Assembly (NCBI RefSeq): GCF_014645895.1
Contig: NZ_BMMP01000007.1
Location: 248,001 to 312,000 of the forward strand
Length of the DNA stretch: 64,000 nucleotides
Reading direction: 5' to 3'
DNA from: Streptomyces daqingensis
Lineage (GTDB): Bacteria; Actinomycetota; Actinomycetes; Streptomycetales; Streptomycetaceae
Positions within the stretch are counted from its first letter, which is position 1. Each line of letters opens with the position of its first letter. The notes below the pieces were generated by a model, which had not been told where the DNA came from, ran no database searches, and saw only the letters and a program-made list of their open reading frames with translations. Made by a program: the position numbers and the translations under genes. Below are positions 28,256 through 37,682 of the stretch, piece after piece.

Positions 28256-29185
28256 ATGTCACCAGCGAGCCGCTACACCTACCTCGGTCCGGAAGGCACT
28301 TTCACCGAGGCCGCCCTGCGCACCCTGCCCGAAGCCGCCACGCGGGAACTGGTGCCGATGGTCTCGGTGCCCGCGGCGCTGGACGCCGTGCGCAACGGCG
28401 AGGCCGCGGCAGCGCTCGTACCGATCGAGAACTCGGTCGAGGGCGGCGTGACGGCGACGCTCGACGAGCTGGCGAGCGGCCGGCCGCTGATGATCTACCG
28501 CGAGGTGCTGCTGCCCATCGCCTTCGCGCTGCTGGTGCGTCCCGGCACGTCCATCGAGAGCGTCAAGACGGTCACGGGGCACCCGGTCGCGCAGCCGCAG
28601 GTCCGGCAGTGGATGGCGAAGCACCTCCCGGACGCGCTGTGGGAGTCCGCCGCGTCCAACGCGGACGGTGCGCGGCTCGTACAGGAGGGCCGGTACGACG
28701 CGGCGTTCGCCGGCGAGTTCGCCGCTGCCACGTACGGCCTGGACCCGCTGGTGACGGACATCCACGACGCGGACAACGCGGCGACGCGTTTCGTGCTGGT
28801 GGGGCGCCCCGCCAGGCCGGCGGCGGCGACGGGCGCGGACAAGACCTCCGTCGTCTTCTGGCTGCGCGACGACCACCCGGGCGCGCTGCTGGAGGTGCTG
28901 CAGGAGTTCGCGTCGCGCGGCGTGAACATGATGCGCATCGAGTCCCGGCCGACCGGCGAGGGCATCGGCCGCTACTGCTTCTCGGTCGACTGCGAGGGGC
29001 ACCTTCAGCAGCGCCGCGTGGGCGACGTGCTGATGGGCCTGAAGCGGGCGTGCGAGAAGGTGCGCTATCTCGGCTCGTATCCGCGTGCGGACGGCGGCCG
29101 TGCCACAGAGCGTCCCGGCACGACCGACACGGAGTTCGTCGAGGCCGCCGACTGGCTCACTCGCTGCCTGGACGGGCGGGGCTGA
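28256..29185 (+). CDS. pheA: Prephenate dehydratase
   Basis: 309 aa. Catalytic domain with YLGPEGTFTEAAL at the N-terminus, PIENSVEGGV, and NAATRF (the TRF active-site block), then a regulatory ACT domain with GALLEVLQEFASRGVNM and IESRP, the Phe-binding motifs. It converts prephenate to phenylpyruvate and is feedback-inhibited by phenylalanine. There is no fused chorismate mutase. Upstream, the strong hairpin separates it from the ABC operon. Confidence 0.95.
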   Translation: MSPASRYTYLGPEGTFTEAALRTLPEAATRELVPMVSVPAALDAVRNGEAAAALVPIENSVEGGVTATLDELASGRPLMIYREVLLPIAFALLVRPGTSIESVKTVTGHPVAQPQVRQWMAKHLPDALWESAASNADGARLVQEGRYDAAFAGEFAAATYGLDPLVTDIHDADNAATRFVLVGRPARPAAATGADKTSVVFWLRDDHPGALLEVLQEFASRGVNMMRIESRPTGEGIGRYCFSVDCEGHLQQRRVGDVLMGLKRACEKVRYLGSYPRADGGRATERPGTTDTEFVEAADWLTRCLDGRG

Positions 29186-29766
29186 GGCCGCTTTCCACGG
29201 CGTCTGTGCAGCCCACAGAGTTATCCACAGGCTGTTGCGCCGCCTGTGCACAACACGGACAGCGGAAACGGACACTATCGACAAAGCGCCATGGAGACCC
29301 CATAGGCATCCACAGTGCATCTGGTCCGCATCCATCCCTTTTCGTCACTTCAATTACGCTGCTGCACTCTTTGGTGTGAGTCCAACCCGCTCGAATGAGT
29401 GCTTATTGAGGGTTTGCAACGGAATTTCCGCTGCCTCAGCGATTCCGTCGGAACTGTCGACTCCAATTTCCACAGGCGCCGCCCATGCCCTGTGGAAAAG
29501 GTCGCGGAAGACCGCTGAAGCTGTGGATAAGTCTGCCGCGTCTCCCGGCTCCAGTGCCACGACGGCCCTCCTCAACTGCCTCTGACGCGGGTGGACATGG
29601 GCCCGGCCGCCTCGACCCGGGGCGCGTCCGGCCCGGGTCGGTCACCCCGCGGGGAGGGCCCGGGAAGCGCTCCTGACATCGCATTTTGACAAAAAGGACA
29701 ATTTAGGCAAGAAAGCCCTGCGGGAATGCTGTCGAGGCACTGTGGTCCCCCCGGTACCCTGGCGGG
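29186..29766. promoter_or_regulatory. pheA-serS intergenic region with DnaA-box-like cluster
   Basis: 580 bp, AT-richer than its neighbours, with no confident gene. It holds two perfect TTATCCACA boxes (29221-29229 plus; 29522-29530 minus), a TTTTCCACA (29491-29499 minus), a TTGTGCACA (29245-29253 minus), and weaker GCATCCACA (29306-29314) and ATTTCCACA (29466-29474). They occur as inverted pairs: CACAGGC/GCCTGTG at 29226-29248 and the perfect 10-bp TTTCCACAGG/CCTGTGGAAA at 29467-29498. A TTGACA at 29686-29691 may belong to the serS promoter. The arrangement suggests DnaA binding (titration or regulation) as inference. Confidence 0.55.
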
Positions 29767-31044
29767 GTGATTGACCTTCGACTGCTCCGTGAGGACCCCG
29801 ACCGAGTCCGCGCATCACAGCGCGCCCGTGGAGAGGACGTCGGCCTCGTCGACGAACTGCTCTCCGCCGACGAACGCCGAAGGTCGTCCAGCGTCCGCTT
29901 CGACTCGCTGCGTTCCGAGCAGAAGCAGCTCGGGAAGCTGATCCCCAAGGCCCAGGGCGACGAGAAGGCCGAGCTGCTGGCGAAGGCCGGCGAGCTCTCG
30001 GCGGCCGTGAAGGCCGCCGACGCCGAACAGCACGAGGCCGCGGAGGAGACGCAGCGGCTCCTGCGCGGCCTCGGCAACCTGGTCCACCCCGACGTCCCCG
30101 TCGGCGGCGAGGAGGACTTCACCGTCCGCGAGACGATCGGGGAACCCCGCGACTTCGCCGCGGAGGGCTTCGAGCCCAAGGACCACCTGGAGCTGGGCCA
30201 GCTCCTCGGCGCCATCGACGTGGAGCGCGGCGCCAAGGTCTCCGGCGCGCGCTTCTACTACCTCACCGGCGTGGGCGCGCTGCTCGAACTCGCCCTCGTC
30301 AACGCCGCGATCGCCCAGGCCACCGAGGCGGGCTTCACGCCCATGCTCACCCCCGCCCTGGTCAAGCCGCAGGCCATGGAGGGCACCGGCTTCCTGGGGC
30401 AGGCGGCGCAGGACGTCTACCAGCTGGAGAAGGACGAGCTCTACCTCGTGGGCACGTCCGAGGTCGCCCTCGCCGGCTACCACATGGACGAGATCATCGA
30501 CGCCTCGCAGCTGCCGCTGCGGTACGCGGCGTTCTCGCCCTGCTTCCGGCGCGAGGCGGGCTCGTACGGCAAGGACACCCGCGGCATCTTCCGGGTGCAC
30601 CAGTTCGACAAGGTCGAGATGTTCTCGTACGTGACGCCGGAGGACTCCGAGGCGGAGCACCTGCGTCTGCTGGAGTGGGAGAAGCAGTGGCTCACTGCTC
30701 TGGGCCTGCCCTTCCAGGTGATCGACGTCGCTACGGGTGACCTGGGCTCCTCGGCGGCCCGGAAGTACGACTGCGAGGCGTGGATCCCCACCCAGGGCAA
30801 GTACCGCGAGCTGACGTCGACTTCGGACTGCACCGAGTTCCAGGCCCGCCGCCTCTCCATCCGGATGCGCGACGGCAAGCAGGTGCGGCCGCTGGCGACG
30901 CTCAACGGCACGCTGTGCGCGGTGCCCCGCACGATCATCGCGCTGCTGGAGAACCATCAGCAGGCGGACGGCTCGGTCCGGGTTCCGGCGCTGCTCCAGC
31001 CCTACCTGGGCGGGCGCGAGATCCTCGAACCGGTGGGCAAGTGA
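29767..31044 (+). CDS. serS: Seryl-tRNA synthetase
   Basis: 425 aa class II synthetase. The N-terminal 110 residues form the Ser-tRNA-binding coiled coil; motif 2 is [20 protein letters not shown]; motif 3 region carries [15 protein letters not shown] and [17 protein letters not shown]. It charges tRNA-Ser, including the UGA isoacceptor encoded at 55847. GTG 29767 start. The TGA overlaps the next start (GTGA), coupling it to the HAD gene. Confidence 0.96.
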   Translation: MIDLRLLREDPDRVRASQRARGEDVGLVDELLSADERRRSSSVRFDSLRSEQKQLGKLIPKAQGDEKAELLAKAGELSAAVKAADAEQHEAAEETQRLLRGLGNLVHPDVPVGGEEDFTVRETIGEPRDFAAEGFEPKDHLELGQLLGAIDVERGAKVSGARFYYLTGVGALLELALVNAAIAQATEAGFTPMLTPALVKPQAMEGTGFLGQAAQDVYQLEKDELYLVGTSEVALAGYHMDEIIDASQLPLRYAAFSPCFRREAGSYGKDTRGIFRVHQFDKVEMFSYVTPEDSEAEHLRLLEWEKQWLTALGLPFQVIDVATGDLGSSAARKYDCEAWIPTQGKYRELTSTSDCTEFQARRLSIRMRDGKQVRPLATLNGTLCAVPRTIIALLENHQQADGSVRVPALLQPYLGGREILEPVGK

Positions 31045-31901
31045 GCCCTGAGTCCGGTCCCGGACCCGTTCCCGGGTCCACGCCGGGGCGGGAGCCCGCT
31101 CCCGTCCCCTACCGGCTGATCGCCACGGACCTCGACGGCACGCTGCTCCGCTCCGACCAGACCGTCTCCCCGCGTACGCGCGACGCGCTGACCTCGGCCG
31201 CGGCCCGCGGCGCCGCGCACATCGTGGTCACGGGCCGCGCCGTGCCGTGGACGAAGCACATCCTCGACGACCTCGGATACGACGGCCTGGCCGTGTGCGG
31301 ACAGGGCGCGCAGGTCTACGACGCGGGGGCGCACCGGCTGCTGACGTCCATGACGCTGGACCGTCAGCTCGCTCAGGTCGCGCTGGCCAAGATCGAGGCT
31401 GAGACGGGCCCGCTCGCGGTGGCGGCGTCACGCGACGGCCTCGACGGCGAAGTGGTCGTGGGCCCGGGGTTCCGGGTGCTCGAAGGGCCGCTCCCCGTGG
31501 TGAAGTGCACCGATCCCGGAGAGCTGTGGGCGGAGCCGCTCAGCAAGCTGTACCTGCAGCACCCCGTGCTCCGCGACGACGAACTGGCGGAGGCGGCCCG
31601 AACCGCCGCCGGGGGCCTGGTGAGCATCACCATGTCCGGCGAGGACATCGTCGAACTGCTGCCCCTGGGGCTGAGCAAGGCCAAGGGCCTGTCGATGGCG
31701 GCACGGCGGCTCGGCGTCTCCGCGCAGGAGACGATCGCCTTCGGCGACATGCCCAACGACATCCCCATGTTGGGCTGGGCCTCCAGAGGCGTGGCCATGG
31801 CCAACGCCCACCCGGAACTTCACGCGGCGGCCGACGAGGTCACGCTCTCCAACGACGCCGACGGCATCGCCGTGGTACTGGAGCGACTCTTCGCCGTGTA
31901 G
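31041..31901 (+). CDS. HAD family hydrolase (Cof type)
   Basis: 286 aa; GTG start overlaps the serS stop as GTGA. Motif I is [14 protein letters not shown], motif [10 protein letters not shown], motif [16 protein letters not shown] and [13 protein letters not shown]. It is a Cof/YidA-type phosphatase like the protein at 17190, with which it shares the DLDGTLLR and GDMPND blocks. Translational coupling to serS is conserved-looking, but the connection to tRNA charging is unknown. Confidence 0.9.
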   Translation: MSPESGPGPVPGSTPGREPAPVPYRLIATDLDGTLLRSDQTVSPRTRDALTSAAARGAAHIVVTGRAVPWTKHILDDLGYDGLAVCGQGAQVYDAGAHRLLTSMTLDRQLAQVALAKIEAETGPLAVAASRDGLDGEVVVGPGFRVLEGPLPVVKCTDPGELWAEPLSKLYLQHPVLRDDELAEAARTAAGGLVSITMSGEDIVELLPLGLSKAKGLSMAARRLGVSAQETIAFGDMPNDIPMLGWASRGVAMANAHPELHAAADEVTLSNDADGIAVVLERLFAV

Positions 31902-32222
31902 GCGGCGCGGTTCGTGCAGCGCAGCCCTCTGCCGCCCCTGCTGCCGTACGGATTTGCGAAGCACGGACATCGGCTCGAAAAGAGCCGTGACCATACGAAG
32001 ATCCGTTCGTTGCATCTGGTGCGCGGAGGCGACCGGAGTGCGTGGCGACGAGAGTCCGTGAAGTGGTGGTGGCCGGTTGAGGGCGAGGCCCTTGCCGGTA
32101 GTGCAGTACGTGGCAGACATGAGCTGATCTCCGCTCCTGGCTCCTGGATACGGACACCTGACGGCCCCAGGTGATCGGGCCCCGATCGTCATGTCCGTAC
32201 GAGCCCCGGGAGGGGTCACTTC
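31902..32222. promoter_or_regulatory. Structured upstream region of the phage-type HTH gene
   Basis: 320 bp with no gene I can support. Nested inverted repeats lie at 32149-32199: outer TACGGACA/TGTCCGTA, then CACCTG/CAGGTG, and inside a 15-bp palindrome GATCGGG-C-CCCGATC (32173-32187). They end 24 bp before the next start. They could be an operator or a folded RNA leader; which one cannot be decided by eye. Confidence 0.45.
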
Positions 32223-32969
32223 GTGTACACCGAATCCGTGTTGCTGGAGTCGCAGGCTGCGCGCTCCGGCATGAGCCACAGGATCGAAGTCCTCGACAAG
32301 GTGAAGGCGCTGGCGCTGTCCGCCGACGGCGTGCACGCGACGACGAGGGACGTCGCCGAGTACTTCGAGGTGGGTGAGCAGGCTGTGCATAACTTGCTGC
32401 GCCGCCACCGGGAAGAGCTCGAGAGGAACGGTCTGCGGGTACTGCAGGGCCCTGAGCTGCAGGAATATCTAACACTCAAGTTGAGTGTTACATCCGAAGC
32501 AGCCAAGAGTTATCCACAGCGAAGGCCGCATCTGGCCGTCTACACCCGCCGCACCGTCCTCAACGTCGCGATGCTGCTGCGGGACAGCGACGTCGCCCGA
32601 CGCGTGCGGGCGTACCTTCTCGACGTCGAGGGGCGACGCCGCACCGGGCCGGGCGTTGTGGCGTCCCCGGCTGAGCCGGCGCCCGGGGACGCCTCTCTCG
32701 AACGCCGGGTGACGAACCTGGAGTGCGCCGTCTCGGACGTGGGGTCCGTCCTCCGCGAGCTCGGTCCCGTGATCGCCCGTATCTCGTCGAGGCTGGAGCG
32801 CGTCGATCACCGGCTGCTGCAGATGGAGCGGCGGCAGGTCAACACCGAACGTGTGGTGTCGGCGATGAGCCGCCGTCTCGCCGACATGGGGGAGGACATG
32901 CGCGCTATGCGTGTGGACGTCAATCGTCTGGCGCGCGACTGCGCGAGGAGGCACCGGCGGGACCGCTGA
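32223..32969 (+). CDS. Phage-type HTH and coiled-coil DNA-binding protein
   Basis: 248 aa; GTG start preceded by GGGAGG. Residues 20-70 form a winged/HTH-like domain (HATTRDVAEYFEVGEQAVHN). Residues 100-135 (TRRTVLNVAMLLRDSDVARR) resemble a block I recall from phage and plasmid regulators of Firmicutes, where it follows a similar N-terminus. Residues 160-248 are a basic, heptad-rich coiled coil. It probably binds DNA and oligomerises. A perfect 21-bp palindrome (32470-32490) and a TTATCCACA 9-mer (32510-32518) lie inside the gene. Function unknown. Confidence 0.65.
   Translation: MYTESVLLESQAARSGMSHRIEVLDKVKALALSADGVHATTRDVAEYFEVGEQAVHNLLRRHREELERNGLRVLQGPELQEYLTLKLSVTSEAAKSYPQRRPHLAVYTRRTVLNVAMLLRDSDVARRVRAYLLDVEGRRRTGPGVVASPAEPAPGDASLERRVTNLECAVSDVGSVLRELGPVIARISSRLERVDHRLLQMERRQVNTERVVSAMSRRLADMGEDMRAMRVDVNRLARDCARRHRRDR
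32470..32490. promoter_or_regulatory. Perfect 21-bp intragenic palindrome
   Basis: TAACACTCAA-G-TTGAGTGTTA, with 10-bp arms around one base, lies in the coding frame (LTLKLSV codons). It is AT-rich in a GC-rich gene. It looks like an operator rather than a terminator, and autoregulation by the host gene product is a reasonable inference. Confidence 0.5.
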
Positions 32970-32991
32970 TCGCAGCGCGCCGCTCTCCCCG

Positions 32992-34026
32992 TCAGCGCGA
33001 TGGTGAGAGCGGCGCGTCCCCGTCCGTCGCGTAGAGAGCGGTCACGGCGGAGGCGGCGCGGGCGAGTTCGGCTCGCGCCGCCTCCGGTTCGAGGACCACG
33101 ACGTCCGGGCCGAACTGCAGCAGTTGGCGGACGGCGCGGAGCACCGGGTACGCCAGGTGGACCGTCACCCAGACGTGTTCCGGGTCGATGTCCGCGGCCT
33201 CGCCGCCGGGCCCCGCCCCGGATCCGCCGTCGTCGCCCTCCGCGCGGAGCATGAAGGGCCCGACGATGCGGCGGAACATCTCCAGGCGGGACTGCCGCAC
33301 CTTCGCCCTGACCGGGACGTCCGGTGCCCAGTTCTCGACCTGGCGGCGCAACTCCTCCCAGGCGTCGCCCAGTTCGATGCCCGTCCTGCGCTGCACGGGC
33401 GCCTCGGTCACCTGGGCCCGCTGGACGCGGTCCGCGCGGAAGAGCCGGGGCCGTCCTCTGCGGTCGGCGACGAGGTACCAGGTGCCGGCCTTCGCGACGA
33501 GGCCGTACGGGTCGACGGTGTACCGGTGGGAGCGCGTCTCCCCGCCGTGCCGGTAGACGATGCGCAGGCGCCGGTCGGTGAAGACGGCCGTGGTGAGGAC
33601 GTCCAGGTCGACTGCGGTCCGCTGCCCGCCCAGCCAGCGTTCGGGGTCGACGAGGATGCGCCGGCTGGTGAGTTCCGCCGCGGGCCTGTGCGGCGCCGGG
33701 AGTGCGGCCATCACCTTGCGCAGGGCCGATCCGAGTGCGCCGTCGAGGCCGAGGGCCGAGTGCGTGCCCTGTGCGGTGAGGACGAACAGCGCCCGCGCCT
33801 CGTCGGCGGTGAGCCCCGTGACGTCCGTGCGGAACCCGGGCAGCAGGGAGATGCCTCCGTGTCTGCCCCGTTCCGCGTACACGGGGACGCCGGCCGCGGA
33901 GAGGGAGTCGACGTCGCGGTAGATGGTGCGGGTGGAGACCTCGAGCCGGGTGGCCAGCTCGTCGGCGGACACGCGTGCGCGGGTCTGGAGCAGCAGCAGG
34001 ATCGAGAGCAGTCGGTCCGACTTCAC
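32992..34026 (-). CDS. WYL-domain transcriptional regulator (YafY family)
   Basis: 344 aa. N-terminal HTH_11 (LLSILLLLQTRARVSADELA, TRTIYRDVDSLSAAGVPV) is followed by a WYL domain (TYHRHGGETRSHRYTVDPYG and WYLVADRRGR) and C-terminal extension. WYL domains sense nucleic-acid ligands and often regulate defence or stress genes. GTG 34026 has GGAAG upstream; GTG 34035 is an alternative. Divergent from the TIGR03086/FAD pair, which is its most likely target. Confidence 0.88.
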   Translation of the reverse strand: MKSDRLLSILLLLQTRARVSADELATRLEVSTRTIYRDVDSLSAAGVPVYAERGRHGGISLLPGFRTDVTGLTADEARALFVLTAQGTHSALGLDGALGSALRKVMAALPAPHRPAAELTSRRILVDPERWLGGQRTAVDLDVLTTAVFTDRRLRIVYRHGGETRSHRYTVDPYGLVAKAGTWYLVADRRGRPRLFRADRVQRAQVTEAPVQRRTGIELGDAWEELRRQVENWAPDVPVRAKVRQSRLEMFRRIVGPFMLRAEGDDGGSGAGPGGEAADIDPEHVWVTVHLAYPVLRAVRQLLQFGPDVVVLEPEAARAELARAASAVTALYATDGDAPLSPSR

Positions 34027-34158
34027 GTCTTCCACAGTGCCGGAAAACTTGACGGTACGTGTCAGGAAAACCGGGGAAGCTCAGCACATCCGCAGGCGGG
34101 ACAGACGCCTCGGAACGACTCGCATCACCGTGAACCGTCACACGAACGGAGAGACCCT

Positions 34159-34815
34159 GTGAACTCCACCTCCCCGGCCCAGGGCGGGGGCCCGGCTGCG
34201 GACCCCCGCCCCGTCTTCGAACGGGCCGCGCGCCAGATGGCCTCGCTGTTCGAGGCGGTACGTCCCGCGCAGCTGGCCGATCCGACGCCCTGCCCGGGCT
34301 TCGACGTCGGGGCCCTGCTGAGCCACGTCGTCGGCGGCACGCTGCGCATCGCGCAGGTGGGAGAGGGCGGCGGACCCGGGGAGGTCGATCCGGACGCGGA
34401 GGTGGACTCCGGGGTGTCGGGTGTCGCGGACGACGCCTGGCCTGCGGCGTACGAGCGGGCCCGCGAACGCTTCCGCGCGGCGTGGGCGGATGACGCGAAG
34501 CTCGATGCCGTGGTGACCGTCCCGTGGGGGACGATGCCCGGCCGGTTCGCGCTCGCGGGCAGCGTGATGGAGGTCGTCACCCACGCGTGGGACCTGGCGC
34601 AGGCGCTGGGCAGGCGCGCGGAGCTCGACGCGGGTCTGGCGGAGTTCGCCCTCGCGGTGGCGGAGCGTGCGGTGCCGGCGGAGACGCGCGGCGGGGAGGT
34701 CCCTTTCGGTCCGCCGGTGCCGGCACCCGAGGGGGCGGACGCGTACGACGAGCTGGCGGCGTGGCTCGGCCGCAGTTGGACGCCTGCCGGTTCCGCAGGC
34801 GGATCGCATGGCTGA
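34159..34815 (+). CDS. TIGR03086 family protein (DinB/MDMPI-like)
   Basis: 218 aa. N-terminal maleylpyruvate isomerase-like fold with LADPTPCPGFDVGALLSHVV (the CPGW-type block) and VVTHAWDLAQALG. The family binds a divalent metal and is thought to use mycothiol. The exact reaction is unknown. GTG 34159 is preceded by GGAGAG. The stop overlaps the ATG of the FAD-binding oxidoreductase (ATGGCTGA). Confidence 0.83.
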   Translation: MNSTSPAQGGGPAADPRPVFERAARQMASLFEAVRPAQLADPTPCPGFDVGALLSHVVGGTLRIAQVGEGGGPGEVDPDAEVDSGVSGVADDAWPAAYERARERFRAAWADDAKLDAVVTVPWGTMPGRFALAGSVMEVVTHAWDLAQALGRRAELDAGLAEFALAVAERAVPAETRGGEVPFGPPVPAPEGADAYDELAAWLGRSWTPAGSAGGSHG

Positions 34816-36187
34816 CCGGGCGGCTGCACGGAGGGTGCCCTTCCCGGCGGACGAGGTCCGCGGCCGGGTCCTGCTGCCGGACGACGGCGCCTGGAGCGGG
34901 GAGTGTTCCGGCTTCCAGGCGGGTTACCGGCACCGTCCTGACGTGGTCGTGACCGCTGCCGACGCTGACGACGTGCGTACAGCGGTACGGCACGCGGCCG
35001 CACACGAACTGCCGTTCGCCGTGCAGGCCACCGGCCACGGGCTCGGAAGGGCGCTGGACGGCGGGGTGCTGGTGAGCACGCGCCGGATGGCGCACGTCCA
35101 GGTGGACGCCGCCGCCCGCACCGCGCGGGTCGGGGCCGGGGCACGCTGGGGTGATGTGGTCGAGGAGGCCGCTCGGTCGGGACTGGCGCCGCTGAGCGGG
35201 TCGGGGCCGGGCGTCGGCGCCGTCTCGTACACCCTCAACGGCGGAGTGGGGCTGCTCGCCCGGGAGTTCGGATACGCGGCGGATCACGTGCGCAGCCTCG
35301 ATGTCGTCACCTCGGACGGCCGGCTCCGGCACGTCGCCCCGGACAGCGAGCCGGACCTGTTCTGGGCGCTGCGCGGCGGCGGTGGCCGGGGAGGGTTCGG
35401 CGTGGTGACGGAGCTGGAGATCGGCTTGGTGCCCGTCGAGCGGTTCTACGGCGGTCAGCTGATCTTCGACGGCGCGCTGGCCGGGGACGTGGTCGAGGCG
35501 TGGCGTGCGTGGACGGCGACCGTTCCCGAGGAGCTGACGTCGTCGGTGACGATGCTCGACTACCCCGACGTTCCCGCGCTGCCGGAGGGTCTCCGCGGGC
35601 GGTACGCGGCGCAGGTGCAGATCGCGTACAACGGCGGCCGGGCGGAGGGTGAACGCCTCGTCGAGCCGCTCCGCGCGGTCGGTCCACGACTGGGGGAGAC
35701 GTTGCGGACGATGCCGTACACGGAGTCGGCCGGTGTCTACAACGAGCCCGACATGCCCCACGGCTACCAGGGCGCCAACGTCCTGCTGGGCGGCGAGTTG
35801 CCTGATCAGGGCGTGCTGGGCTCCGTACTGGAGCTGACGGGGCCGCGTGCTCCCGCGATGACGGTGCTCAGCCTGCGGCACATGGGCGGCGCGCTCGGCC
35901 GGGAACCGGAGGTGCCCGGCGCGGTGGGACACAGGGAGGCCGGGTATCTGATGGTGCTCCTGTCGGTGACGGAGGACGCCGCTTCTCCCGAAGCCGACGC
36001 GATGCACGAGCGGGTGTTCGAACTGGTGGAGCCCTGGACGGTCGGTGCGAGCAGCAACTTCCTGTACGGACGGGCGTCCCGGGCCGTTGCGGGCGGGGGT
36101 CCTGACGCGCACGGTTCCGAGCAGCGGCGGCGTCTGAGGGGGCTCAAAGCGCTGGTCGATCCGGTGAACCTCTTCGGAAGCGTCTGA
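34808..36187 (+). CDS. FAD-binding oxidoreductase (BBE-like)
   Basis: 459 aa. N-terminal FAD_binding_4 fold (PF01565) with RHAAAHELPFAVQATGHG and LSGSGPGVGAVSYTLNGGVG, then a C-terminal berberine-bridge-like domain ending PVNLFGSV. The VQATGHGLG histidine is where covalent FAD often attaches in this group. Substrate unknown. Overlaps and is coupled to the TIGR03086 gene; convergent with dtpA via hairpins. Confidence 0.85.
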   Translation: MADRAAARRVPFPADEVRGRVLLPDDGAWSGECSGFQAGYRHRPDVVVTAADADDVRTAVRHAAAHELPFAVQATGHGLGRALDGGVLVSTRRMAHVQVDAAARTARVGAGARWGDVVEEAARSGLAPLSGSGPGVGAVSYTLNGGVGLLAREFGYAADHVRSLDVVTSDGRLRHVAPDSEPDLFWALRGGGGRGGFGVVTELEIGLVPVERFYGGQLIFDGALAGDVVEAWRAWTATVPEELTSSVTMLDYPDVPALPEGLRGRYAAQVQIAYNGGRAEGERLVEPLRAVGPRLGETLRTMPYTESAGVYNEPDMPHGYQGANVLLGGELPDQGVLGSVLELTGPRAPAMTVLSLRHMGGALGREPEVPGAVGHREAGYLMVLLSVTEDAASPEADAMHERVFELVEPWTVGASSNFLYGRASRAVAGGGPDAHGSEQRRRLRGLKALVDPVNLFGSV

Positions 36188-36280
36188 TTCCGACGGCGGA
36201 GGAGGGTGACCTGCGGGCGCCAACGCGCTGCTCTGTTCCGGGACTTCGCTCCGACGGCGCGCGGCGCGCGGGGAGAGACG

Positions 36281-36316
36281 ACCGGCGGGTCAGCCGTCTT
36301 CGGCGGACCCGCCGGT
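36281..36316. terminator. Bidirectional hairpin between FAD enzyme and dtpA
   Basis: Arms ACCGGCGGGTC (36281-36291) and GACCCGCCGGT (36306-36316) pair exactly around a 14-nt loop. Placed between two convergent genes, it can end both transcripts. Confidence 0.7.
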
Positions 36317-36380
36317 CACCGTCGCTCACCGCCCCGTTCCGGGCGCCTCCCGCGGGGAGAGCCGGCCCGGCCGCCGGTCA

Positions 36381-36406
36381 GCGGCGCCCTTTCAGCCGGG
36401 CGCCGC
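36381..36406 (-). terminator. Hairpin terminator of dtpA
   Basis: GCGGCGCCC and GGGCGCCGC pair exactly with an 8-nt loop, eight bases after the dtpA stop on the minus strand. Confidence 0.75.
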
Positions 36407-36413
36407 GGGCGGG

Positions 36414-37682
36414 TCATCCCTCCAGCAGCCGCTGCCCCACGTATTCGCCCTTCGCGGGACCGCCCGGCACCGCGAACAGCCCGCTGGCCTCGTGCCGGAT
36501 GAAGCGGGAGAGGGCGTCCCCGCGGTCGAGCTTGCGCTGTACCGGTACGAAACCGCGCTGCGGGTCCGCCTGCCAGGCGATGAAGAGCAGCCCGGCGTCC
36601 GGCGCACCGTCGTCGCGGAAACCGTCGTGGTACGAGAAGGGCCGCCGCAGCATGGCCGCGCCGCCGTTGGTCTCCGGTGCGGAGACCCGTACGTGGGCGT
36701 CGGCCGCGATGGAGAGGGAGCCGTCCGAGCTGAGCTTCTCGAGGTCGGGTCCCGTCTCCTCGCTGCCGCCGCTGAGGGGGACGCCGTCGGACTTGCGCCG
36801 CCCGATGACCTTCTCCTGCTCGGCGAGCGACTTCCCGTCCCAGTCGTCGAGGAGCATCCGGATGCGGCGCACGACCGCGTAGGAACCGCCCGCCATCCAC
36901 TCCGGGGACGCGGCGCCCGGCTTCGCGCCCGAACCGGGGACGAAGACCCGCTCGTCGAAGTCGGACTCGGACGGCTTGGGATTCCGGGTGCCGTCGATCT
37001 GCCCCATGAGGTTCCGTGTCGTCATCGGACGGGGTGTGGCGCCGGGGGTGCGGTTGAAGCCGTTCATCTGCCAGCGCACGCGCGCCGTGCCCTCGGCGAG
37101 GCGCTGCATCTCGCGCAGGGCGTCGAAGGCGACGAGTCCGTCGTCGGCTCCGATCTGCACCCACAGGTCGCCTTCCGAACGGCCCTTCTCCAGGGCGTCG
37201 TTGGAGAAGTCCGGGAGGGGCGTCAGCTCCGCGGGCCGCTGCTTCTCGAGCTTGGCGCGGGAGAAGAAGCTGCGTCCGAAGCCGAAGGTCACGGTGAGCG
37301 AGCAGGGGCCGGCGTCCAGCGCGATGCCGGTGTTGCGCGAGGGGGACTCGCCCTCCATCAGTTGCCGCGCCGTCGCCGACCAGCGGCGCAGAAGAGCCGC
37401 GGCCTGCTTGCGTCCGGCGCCGGAGACGAGGTCGAAGGCGATCAGGTGCCCGAACGCCTGCACGGGTGTCACGATGCCGGCCTGGTGCTTTCCGTAGAAG
37501 GCCACCCGGGTCGAGCCGAGGCTGGTGAGGGGGGTGGGGGCCTTCGGTGCCTGCTGTGCCGTCGCCTGTGCGACGGCGCCGCCTGTCGCTCCGAGCGCGA
37601 TGCCGGCGGCGCCTGCGGCTCCGACCTGGCTGACGAGGCGGCGGCGTGAGATGCGCTGTGGTTCGTGGTCGTGCTGGGTCAT
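36414..37682 (-). CDS. dtpA: Tat-secreted Dyp-type heme peroxidase
   Basis: 422 aa. A Tat signal (RISRRRLVSQVGAAGAAGIA) leads to a Dyp-type peroxidase. Visible landmarks are the GxxDG loop (LMGQIDGTRNPK, distal Asp), the proximal His in DAHVRVSAPETNGG, and PLTSLGSTRVAFYG. In Streptomyces lividans DtpA is exported by Tat and needed to mature the copper radical oxidase GlxA; the same neighbours (copCD, ecuC, sco) are here. EfeB, an iron-uptake peroxidase, is the alternative name; context favours DtpA. Confidence 0.88.
   Translation of the reverse strand: MTQHDHEPQRISRRRLVSQVGAAGAAGIALGATGGAVAQATAQQAPKAPTPLTSLGSTRVAFYGKHQAGIVTPVQAFGHLIAFDLVSGAGRKQAAALLRRWSATARQLMEGESPSRNTGIALDAGPCSLTVTFGFGRSFFSRAKLEKQRPAELTPLPDFSNDALEKGRSEGDLWVQIGADDGLVAFDALREMQRLAEGTARVRWQMNGFNRTPGATPRPMTTRNLMGQIDGTRNPKPSESDFDERVFVPGSGAKPGAASPEWMAGGSYAVVRRIRMLLDDWDGKSLAEQEKVIGRRKSDGVPLSGGSEETGPDLEKLSSDGSLSIAADAHVRVSAPETNGGAAMLRRPFSYHDGFRDDGAPDAGLLFIAWQADPQRGFVPVQRKLDRGDALSRFIRHEASGLFAVPGGPAKGEYVGQRLLEG

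Noticed and set aside
29354..29560. Minus-strand 68-codon ORF (GTG 29560 with GGAGGG five bases upstream) in the pheA-serS gap
   Set aside because: The ribosome site is good, but the product has no recognisable domain and it overlaps the inverted DnaA-box-like repeats, so I treat the region as regulatory. Conservation in relatives would change this.
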